DNA from: Phycisphaerales bacterium
GTDB taxonomy: Bacteria; Planctomycetota; Phycisphaerae; Phycisphaerales; UBA1924
Length of the DNA stretch: 5,318 bases
Direction of reading: 5' to 3'
NCBI GenBank assembly: GCA_019747615.1
Contig: JAIEQQ010000683.1
Location: forward strand, 1-5,318
The notes under the pieces were generated by a model that worked only from the letters and a program-made list of their open reading frames with translations, searched no databases and had not been told where the DNA came from. Below, piece after piece: positions 1 through 5,049 of the stretch (position 1 is the stretch's first letter; each line of letters begins with the position of its first letter). A program made the translations under genes and the position numbers.

Positions 1-2334
1 GAGAAGCTCAAGCTCTTTCCACAGCCGGTGGTCAAGGGTCTGGCGTTGCTCAGCTTTGCCAGCGTCGACGAGGCGATCCACTGCGTGCCGGGGTTGCTGA
101 CGACGGGGCCGAGCGCTGTGGAGCTGGTCGACGATGTCGTGATCGAAGCGGCGCTCAACAACTTCGAATGCCGGCCGTTTGTCGAGGCGTTCCCGAAGCT
201 CGCGGGGGACCGCCCGCCCGGCGCGGTGCTCTACGTTGAGTATCACGTTCGAGGCGATGGCAGCGTCGCCTCGGCACAGGCCGAGCTCCGCGCGTGCTTT
301 GACAAGCTGCCGGCGCTGTGCGGCGGCGCGCCGGTTCGACTCGTGACCGATGCGCCGGGCATGGCCAACGCCTGGAAGCTCCGCAAGGCCGGCGAGCCGC
401 TGCTGCACGGGCTTCCCGGCGCGCGCAAGCCGCTGACGTTCGTCGAGGACAACGCGGTGCCGGTGGAGAATCTCGCGCGCTTCGTGCGCGAGTTTCGCGC
501 GATCGTTGAGCGCGAGGGCACGCGGGCCGCGTTCTGGGCCCATGCTTCCGTCGGCGTCTTGCACGTGCGCCCCATGCTCGACCCGCGCAGCACCCCGGAC
601 AAGGAAGCGCTGCTGCGCATCGCTGTCGAAGCGGCGGACCTCGCCAAAGCCTGCGGCGGAGTCATGAGCGGCGAGCACGGCGACGGGAAAGTCCGCGGCC
701 CCCTGCTTGAGCGTTTCTACGGCCCCGAGCTCATGCGTGCCTTCAACCGTGTCAAGGCCGCGTTTGACCCCAAGGGGCTCCTCAACCCCGGCAACATCGT
801 CGCGCCCGGACCGGTCAAGAGTCTGCTGGAACGGACGCGAATCGCGCCGGGGAATGCGGGGAGTGCGGCGGGGGCGGGCGGTCATAACGCAGAGGTCCAC
901 GCGCCGAACGTGCGGACGTTTTACGACTACACATCCGACGAGGGCTTCGACCACGCGATCGAGCGTTGCAACGGCGCCGGCGTGTGCCGCAAACAATCCG
1001 GCGGCGTCATGTGCCCGAGCTATCGCGCAACGCTCGACGAGCGCCACAGCACGCGAGGGCGCGGCAACGCTCTGCGACTCTCCATCACCGGCCAGCTCCC
1101 CGGCACCGCCGATGAATCGCAACGCTGGCAAGACGAAGAGACCAAGCGCACGCTCGACCTGTGTCTCTCGTGCAAGGCGTGCAAGAGTGAGTGCCCGAGC
1201 AACGTGGACATCGCGAAGCTGAAGGCGGAGTACACCGCACAGGGCTACGCGATCACGGGAAGTGTGCCGCTGGACAAGCGGTTGATTGGGCACGTGCGGA
1301 TGTTGAATCGGGTGGGATCGCTGACGCCGGGGCTGGCGAACTGGGTGAACGGGCTGGCGCCGATGCGTGCGATCATCAATCGGGTGATGGGGATGCACCC
1401 GAGGCGATCGATGCCGCGGTTTAGTGCGAGCTTGTACCGGCTGTGGAATCGTTCAGCGGCGCGGTCCGCGTCCGCGGCGGGCTCAAACACTGGCGGCAGC
1501 CAGGGCGGCTCGTCGAGCGTTCGCCCGCGCGTGGTCCTGTTCGCCGACTGCTTCACGACGTACAACGAATCCCGCATCGGACTCGCGGCAAAGGCGGTGC
1601 TCGAATCGCTGGGATATGAGGTGACGCTGCCGCGGGTGGGTTGCTGCGGGCGATCGATGATCTCGGTGGGGATGTTGCAGCAGGCCAGCGCGAGCGTGGA
1701 CGCGACATTCGAGAATATGCGAGAAGCAGTCACGGACCCGGGCGTGCTTGGCGTGCTGTTTGTTGAGCCCTCGTGCCTCAGCGCGATCAAGGATGACTGG
1801 CTGACGCTGCGGTGCTCGACGGCGCTTTCGCTCCGTCAGAAGCTGGCGGGCAAGAGTTTTCTCGTCGAGGATTTCATCGAGTCTCGCTGGAGCGAGCACC
1901 CGGCGCGGGACGTAACGCAAGATCTGATTGATCGCGCGAAGACGGACGCGACGCCGGTGCTGCTGCACACGCACTGCCATCAGAAGGCAGTGCTCGGGCC
2001 GAGTTCATCCGCGGCGCTGCTCAAGCGTGTGCTGGGGTCTCGGATCAACGTGTTGCCGACCGGCTGCTGCGGCATGGCCGGCTCGTTTGGTTACGACAAG
2101 GACAAGTTCGAGCTGTCGATCCGCATCGCGAACCTCACCGGCGAGCACGGCGTGCCCGGCGGCGGCGTCATGCCCTTTGTTCGCAAGCAGCCGGAGGCGA
2201 TCGTGCTCGCAACCGGCACAAGCTGCCGCCACCAGATCCACGATGCCAGCGATCACACGCGCGCAGCGGTGCACCCGATCGAGTTCCTGGCGAGTTTGCT
2301 CTCTCGCGACGCCGCGAAAGCGGGAAGGCGATGA
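1..2334 (+). CDS. FAD-binding and (Fe-S)-binding 2-hydroxyacid dehydrogenase, YdiJ / D-2-hydroxyglutarate dehydrogenase-like (5' partial)
   Basis: The frame is open from base 1 and ends at TGA 2332-2334, giving 777 residues without the true start (residue 1 = Glu at base 1). Residues ~1-270 are the C-terminal FAD-linked oxidase domain: AHASVGVLHVRP at 180-191, GEHGDG at 224-229, DPKGLLNPGNIV at 256-267. An Ala/Gly-rich linker (281-301) leads to an iron-sulfur module with Cys323, Cys329 and Cys338-Pro, then a clean CxxCxxCxxxCP at Cys388/391/394/398. Two cysteine-rich (CCG) domains follow: Cys517 with CCG 548-550, and HTHCHQK near 656-662 with CCG 689-691. Family members with this order are about 1,000 residues, so roughly 230-250 N-terminal residues (the FAD-binding PCMH domain) lie upstream. 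The family oxidises 2-hydroxyacids on FAD and passes electrons through Fe-S clusters to an acceptor such as quinone. Exact substrate (D-2-hydroxyglutarate, D-lactate or other) cannot be read from sequence. No signal peptide or membrane helix is seen, so it is probably cytoplasmic or peripheral to the membrane. Confidence 0.9.
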   Translation, partial: EKLKLFPQPVVKGLALLSFASVDEAIHCVPGLLTTGPSAVELVDDVVIEAALNNFECRPFVEAFPKLAGDRPPGAVLYVEYHVRGDGSVASAQAELRACFDKLPALCGGAPVRLVTDAPGMANAWKLRKAGEPLLHGLPGARKPLTFVEDNAVPVENLARFVREFRAIVEREGTRAAFWAHASVGVLHVRPMLDPRSTPDKEALLRIAVEAADLAKACGGVMSGEHGDGKVRGPLLERFYGPELMRAFNRVKAAFDPKGLLNPGNIVAPGPVKSLLERTRIAPGNAGSAAGAGGHNAEVHAPNVRTFYDYTSDEGFDHAIERCNGAGVCRKQSGGVMCPSYRATLDERHSTRGRGNALRLSITGQLPGTADESQRWQDEETKRTLDLCLSCKACKSECPSNVDIAKLKAEYTAQGYAITGSVPLDKRLIGHVRMLNRVGSLTPGLANWVNGLAPMRAIINRVMGMHPRRSMPRFSASLYRLWNRSAARSASAAGSNTGGSQGGSSSVRPRVVLFADCFTTYNESRIGLAAKAVLESLGYEVTLPRVGCCGRSMISVGMLQQASASVDATFENMREAVTDPGVLGVLFVEPSCLSAIKDDWLTLRCSTALSLRQKLAGKSFLVEDFIESRWSEHPARDVTQDLIDRAKTDATPVLLHTHCHQKAVLGPSSSAALLKRVLGSRINVLPTGCCGMAGSFGYDKDKFELSIRIANLTGEHGVPGGGVMPFVRKQPEAIVLATGTSCRHQIHDASDHTRAAVHPIEFLASLLSRDAAKAGRR
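841..903 (+). other. Gly/Ala-rich interdomain linker with near-canonical G-quadruplex tract
   Basis: This stretch encodes the flexible linker between the FAD-oxidase C domain and the Fe-S module of the dehydrogenase (about residues 281-301). At 849-878 the coding strand carries four G-runs of 4, 4, 5 and 3 with loops of 5, 8 and 1 bases; one loop exceeds the usual 7-base limit, so this is only a near match to a G-quadruplex. Linker assignment rests on composition and its place between recognisable domains. Confidence 0.4.
1459..1524 (+). other. Ser/Gly/Ala low-complexity linker between Fe-S module and CCG domains
   Basis: Residues ~487-508 of the dehydrogenase are almost only Ala, Ser, Gly, Asn, Gln and Thr, then the first CCG-domain strand (VVLFADCF) begins. 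The position at a domain boundary suggests a tolerated flexible spacer rather than a functional element. The frame stays open and the flanking domains are intact, so this is not a frameshift scar. Confidence 0.45.
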
Positions 2335-2372
2335 CTCGCCGCTGATCGCGATCGCTTCGTCCGTCGGATCGT
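2335..2372. other. Convergent intergenic gap, no clear terminator
   Basis: Only 38 bases separate the stop of the plus-strand dehydrogenase from the stop of the minus-strand hydrolase. It contains small palindromes (GATCGCGATC at 2344-2353, GCGATCGC at 2348-2355) and a weak 5-bp stem (2349-2353 with 2367-2371, 13-base loop). None has a strong stem plus T-run, so transcription from both sides may overlap or end by a factor-dependent route. Confidence 0.5.
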
Positions 2373-3881
2373 TTACTGCGGGTCGGCGAATCGCTTGATC
2401 ATCGCGCTGGCGGCCTCGTCGGCGGCCTTTGCGCCAACGCCGGCCTGATTGACGCAGACAAGCACGCCGAAGTTTCGCTCGGGCGCGAGCCACGCGACGC
2501 AGAACCACATCGTGTTGCTGCCGCTGTGTGTCAGCGTGATGCCCTTGTCGCCTGGCCCTGTGCCCTTGGCCCAGGGGCGGCGCGTGACGCCCCAGCCCAT
2601 GGCGTATTCGTTGTCTTTCTCAGCAATCTTCGGCGCGGCGGTGTGGAGCTTCCGCCAGCCTTCCAGCGAGACGAGTTCACCGGGGCGAGAGATCGTGCGC
2701 GGGGCCTTCGGCGCAGGTGCGCCGGCGGCGGGTGCGTTGGGCTTGGATGATCGGGCATCGCCTGCGTTGGCGGGTTTGTCGGCGTTCGCGGGCACTGCCC
2801 GCAGCATCGCCTCGCCGTCAAGATGAGCCGCGGCGTACTTCGCCCAGTCGCCGATGGTCATGTGGACCCGACCGGAGGGGCCGATGGCGTCGGGATTGTC
2901 GGCGTCCGCGCCGGGCTCCTTTGGAACTCCCAGTGGCAACACATGCCCGCGCGGCTGGTCTGGCCCTTTGCCCGAGGCGCCGCCAGAAGTCCCGACCGCG
3001 CCGACACTCTCCATCGCGACGCCCGGCGCGCCGAAACCGGCGCTGGTGATCCCCAGCGGCGCGAAGACCTCGCGCTGCATGAGCTCTTCCCACGACGAGT
3101 CGGTCATCTGCTCGGCCATCAAGCCCGCGATCGAGAAGCTCGCGTTGGAATACTCGTACGCGCCGGGCTTGGTCTTGGGCGCTTTGCGCGTCAGCGTTTC
3201 GAGCGTGAGTCTGCGTGCCTCGGTGCCGGTGCCCTTGAAGTTCCAGAGCTTGCCCCAGAGACCGCCCTCTCGCATCTCACCGGGGAAGCCGCCCCGGTTG
3301 GTGAGAAGTTGTTCGAGCGTCACCGCCTTGAACTCGTCGGCCATGCCTTCGGCGGCAAATGGGAACGTCGTCGCCAGCGTCTGCTCCCACGCAAGCTCGC
3401 CGCGATCGACGAGCACGGCACAGAGCGTCGCGGTCATGCTCTTGGTACACGAGCCCAGGTGCCAGAGATCGCCGGTGGTGACGGGCGTCGGGTCGCCCCG
3501 GCGGCGGACGCCGGTCGCGCCAAGGGCCACGACGCGGCCGCGATCGATCACTGCGACGGCCATGGCGGGGATCTTGTGCTTCTCGATGATCGGCGCGAGC
3601 GATTCAGAGACATCCTCCGGCGCGGGTTCAATCTTCGCGGGGCCAACCACGGGCGGCGCGGCTGGCGCATCGTTCGGCGACGCGGGCGTCGCTGCCGCCG
3701 GCGATGACGTCGATGAGGCGGGCGCGGGGGCTGCCGGGTCATCGGCCATCGGGCCGTTCCGCGCGATCGCCGGTGGAAGCGATGTCACCAGCACCAACGA
3801 CGCCACGAGCAGCAGCTGCTGGGCGGAGACTGAGCGCGGCGATGTGGCGGGTGCTTGAACCGATGCGAGAATGCTGTTCAT
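2373..3881 (-). CDS. Secreted serine hydrolase, beta-lactamase (class C / PBP-like esterase) family
   Basis: 502 residues, ATG at 3881, stop TAA at 2373-2375. A signal peptide is likely: hydrophobic core at 21-40 ending in AIA, with probable cleavage near residue 40 and no lipobox Cys. An Ala/Pro/Ser-rich tether (about 47-88) follows, then the serine-hydrolase fold. The catalytic SxxK is SCTK at 144-147 (HLGSCTKSMTA), the YxN motif is YSN at 244-246, and HSG at 452-454 stands where class C enzymes have KTG. This HxG form is common in the Pfam Beta-lactamase (PF00144) esterase/peptidase branch, so true antibiotic resistance is not implied; substrate is unknown (peptide, ester or cell-wall amide). 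A second low-complexity insert lies at about 367-395. It is the second gene of an operon: pyrD ends 3 bases upstream and its last codons supply the GGAGG ribosome-binding site, which fixes the start. Probably exported to the periplasm or anchored outside the inner membrane. Confidence 0.92.
   Translation of the reverse strand: MNSILASVQAPATSPRSVSAQQLLLVASLVLVTSLPPAIARNGPMADDPAAPAPASSTSSPAAATPASPNDAPAAPPVVGPAKIEPAPEDVSESLAPIIEKHKIPAMAVAVIDRGRVVALGATGVRRRGDPTPVTTGDLWHLGSCTKSMTATLCAVLVDRGELAWEQTLATTFPFAAEGMADEFKAVTLEQLLTNRGGFPGEMREGGLWGKLWNFKGTGTEARRLTLETLTRKAPKTKPGAYEYSNASFSIAGLMAEQMTDSSWEELMQREVFAPLGITSAGFGAPGVAMESVGAVGTSGGASGKGPDQPRGHVLPLGVPKEPGADADNPDAIGPSGRVHMTIGDWAKYAAAHLDGEAMLRAVPANADKPANAGDARSSKPNAPAAGAPAPKAPRTISRPGELVSLEGWRKLHTAAPKIAEKDNEYAMGWGVTRRPWAKGTGPGDKGITLTHSGSNTMWFCVAWLAPERNFGVLVCVNQAGVGAKAADEAASAMIKRFADPQ
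3612..3743 (-). other. Ala/Pro/Ser-rich tether after the signal peptide of the serine hydrolase
   Basis: Residues ~47-90 of the hydrolase are dominated by Ala, Pro and Ser (PAAPAPASSTSSPAAATPAS is representative). Such stretches usually act as extended spacers that hold a catalytic domain away from the membrane or wall. The catalytic fold begins after this at about residue 91 (VSESLAPIIEKHKIPAMAVAV). Confidence 0.5.
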
Positions 3882-3884
3882 GCT

Positions 3885-4916
3885 CTAAACCTCCAACGCA
3901 CCAACCAACTCGCTGATCGAAGAACACCCCTGTCGCCTGACCCACTTCTGCAATCCGTCGCAGACGCCATAGGGCGAGCGCGGGTCGGCGTACAGGGCCG
4001 TGCCCATCTGCACGGCCCGAGCGCCGGCGAGGATGAACTCCGCGGCGTCTTCCCACCGCATCACACCCCCGGCGGCGATGATCGGCACGCCTGCGTCCTT
4101 GGCGACCTTGCGATAGACCTCATGCACGAGCCGCACCGCGACCGGGTGCAGCGCGGGGCCGCTCAGGCCGCCGGTGATGTTCGAGAGCGAGGGCTTGCGC
4201 TTCTCGACATCGATCGCCATCGCGGGCATGGTGTTGCCGATCGTCAGGCCGTCGGCGCCGGCGTCAATCGCGGCCCGAGCGACGCCGACCATATTGGGCA
4301 TCATCGGCGAGAGTTTGACCCACACTTTGCAGGCTTTGACCAGTGGCCGCACGCTCGTGAGCAACTCCGTCAGCGCCTGCGGCGAAGCGCCGAACTCGGT
4401 GCCGGTGTGGACGTTCGGGCACGAGACGTTGAGCTCGATGGCTTGGAAGACGCCAGCGCCAGCGGCGCCGCTGGAGACACGCGGCACGTCAGTTTCCCCG
4501 GCACCCACCCCACTGCCCCCACTTGCACCAACTCCGCCCCCACCAGAGTCCGCGGCAAACGCGTCAACGTTCGCCGCGACGCGGGCGAAGTCGTCAATGC
4601 TGAATCCCGCGACGGAGACAAAGACGCGGCAAGGCATCGCCCGCGCCCGGGGCGCGTAGCCATTGAGGAACCCATCAAGCCCCGGATTCGCCAGCCCGAC
4701 GGCGTTCAACATCCCCGCGCGGCTCGGCAGGATTCGCCAGGTGTTGTTCCCTTCGCGCGGGTTCAGCGTGATCGACTTCGTCGTCACCGCGCCGACGCGG
4801 CCAAGGTCCAGCACGTCACGCATTTCATCAAGAACCCCGGCAGTGCCCGCCGCGAGGATCACGGGGTTGCGAAGCTCGATGCCGGCCAGGTTGGTCGCGA
4901 GCGGTGATTCGTTCAC
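3885..4916 (-). CDS. pyrD: Dihydroorotate dehydrogenase, class 1B-like catalytic subunit
   Basis: 343 residues from GTG 4914-4916 to TAG 3885-3887. It oxidises dihydroorotate to orotate on FMN, the fourth step of de novo pyrimidine synthesis, in the cytoplasm. Visible motifs: NPVILAAGT at 17-25, TTKSIT at 45-50 (Lys47), NAVGLANPG at 71-79, NVSCPN at 163-168 with catalytic-base Cys166 (class 2 enzymes use Ser), VKLSP around Lys201, GNTMPAMAID at 227-236, TGGLSGPALHPVAVRLV at 248-264, IIAAGGV at 279-285 and AVQMGTA at 301-307. The GGLSGPA..PVA stretch resembles class 1B enzymes, which pair with the PyrK Fe-S/FAD subunit; no pyrK is in this window. GTG 4916 was preferred because family proteins begin a few residues before the L-x-G-x-x-L-x-NP strand. 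The in-frame ATG 5012 and TTG 5024 would add about 32-36 unrelated residues read through a palindrome. Residues ~122-155 are an unusual Gly/Ser/Ala-rich insert. First gene of an operon with the serine hydrolase. Confidence 0.94.
   Translation of the reverse strand: MNESPLATNLAGIELRNPVILAAGTAGVLDEMRDVLDLGRVGAVTTKSITLNPREGNNTWRILPSRAGMLNAVGLANPGLDGFLNGYAPRARAMPCRVFVSVAGFSIDDFARVAANVDAFAADSGGGGVGASGGSGVGAGETDVPRVSSGAAGAGVFQAIELNVSCPNVHTGTEFGASPQALTELLTSVRPLVKACKVWVKLSPMMPNMVGVARAAIDAGADGLTIGNTMPAMAIDVEKRKPSLSNITGGLSGPALHPVAVRLVHEVYRKVAKDAGVPIIAAGGVMRWEDAAEFILAGARAVQMGTALYADPRSPYGVCDGLQKWVRRQGCSSISELVGALEV
3890..3894 (-). promoter_or_regulatory. Shine-Dalgarno GGAGG for the serine hydrolase, inside the pyrD 3' end
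   Basis: The minus strand reads GGAGG 8 bases before the ATG at 3881. The element lies inside the last coding triplets of pyrD (Leu-Glu-Val-stop), whose TAG is at 3885-3887, leaving 3 bases before the next ATG. This layout favours translational coupling, with ribosomes finishing pyrD restarting on the hydrolase. It is the only strong SD seen before any start in the window. Confidence 0.75.
4452..4553 (-). other. Gly/Ser/Ala-rich insert in PyrD, with G-quadruplex motif in the coding strand
   Basis: PyrD residues ~122-155 are mostly Gly, Ala, Ser and Val, between the helix ending VAANVDAF and the strand VFQAIELNVSCPN that carries the catalytic Cys. By recollection, class 1B enzymes have only a few residues here. 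Within it, the minus strand at 4496-4520 has four G-runs of 5, 4, 3 and 4 with loops of 4, 1 and 4 bases, which satisfies the standard G-quadruplex pattern; a fifth G-run lies at 4537-4541. It is on the coding strand and would also be in the mRNA. The frame remains open and codon use looks normal. Confidence 0.6.
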
Positions 4917-4922
4917 GGGGAG

Positions 4923-4928
4923 AGCGTA
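4923..4928 (-). promoter_or_regulatory. Candidate -10 element for a leaderless pyrD mRNA
   Basis: The minus strand reads TACGCT, fitting TAnnnT, exactly 6 bases before the GTG start at 4916. No Shine-Dalgarno sequence is visible before this GTG (the preceding bases are CTCTCCCC). This spacing would put the transcript start on the start codon itself. No good -35 hexamer lies at 16-18 bases. A 6-base degenerate match is weak evidence alone; it is listed because the divergent gene shows the same arrangement. Confidence 0.3.
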
Positions 4929-4951
4929 TCGCGGTCTGGTGGCTCGCGTGG

Positions 4952-4971
4952 GGCAGGCGTCCTCGCCTGCC
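4952..4971. repeat. Perfect palindrome, 8-bp stem GGCAGGCG / CGCCTGCC with TCCT loop
   Basis: Bases 4952-4959 pair perfectly with 4964-4971 around the loop 4960-4963; a G-U pair and one more G-C could extend it in RNA to 4950-4973. It lies in the 133-base divergent gap, just upstream of where the pyrD -35 would be, and about 80-100 bases upstream of the plus-strand gene. No T-run follows on either strand, so it does not look like an intrinsic terminator. It may be a copy of a dispersed intergenic repeat or a protein-binding operator. Only one copy is present here, so neither can be confirmed. Confidence 0.55.
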
Positions 4972-5037
4972 TCCCGCAGACTCACGGCCCGTGGCGTTCC
5001 GACGGAACACATCCAATTCACCAAGCAGCAGACCGCG

Positions 5038-5043
5038 TAGAAT
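5038..5043 (+). promoter_or_regulatory. Candidate -10 element (TAGAAT) for a leaderless mRNA of the 3' gene
   Basis: TAGAAT matches the TATAAT consensus at 5 of 6 positions and ends 6 bases before ATG 5050, so the transcript would start at or next to the start codon. No SD-like purine run precedes the ATG. A poor -35 candidate, TTCACC at 5017-5022, sits 15 bases upstream. Confidence 0.4.
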
Positions 5044-5049
5044 CGTGCG

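Noticed and set aside
28..30. GTG at 28 as the start of the dehydrogenase
   Set aside because: The frame is open to base 1 with family-like residues before it, and the N-terminal FAD domain is missing, so the gene starts upstream of the window.
243..665. Minus-strand frame of 140 residues inside the dehydrogenase
   Set aside because: It is a shadow of the FAD-oxidase C domain, with Ser/Arg/Ala-rich composition and no domain.
2344..2371. Possible bidirectional terminator between the convergent genes
   Set aside because: Stems are 5 bp or self-palindromic four-base repeats, with no stable GC hairpin followed by a T-run.
2823..3858. Long plus-strand open frames of 294 and 334 residues opposite the hydrolase
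   Set aside because: They are antisense to a gene with clear catalytic motifs, are Arg/Ala-rich with no recognisable domain, and long spurious frames are common opposite GC-rich genes.
3855..4907. 350-residue plus-strand open frame opposite pyrD
   Set aside because: It covers nearly the whole of pyrD, whose family motifs are unambiguous. Composition (Arg, His, Asp, Gln rich) is typical of a shadow frame.
5010..5024. Upstream pyrD starts ATG 5012 or TTG 5024
   Set aside because: They would add 32-36 residues with no family resemblance, translated through the perfect palindrome, and they have no SD. The conserved PyrD N-terminus fits GTG 4916.
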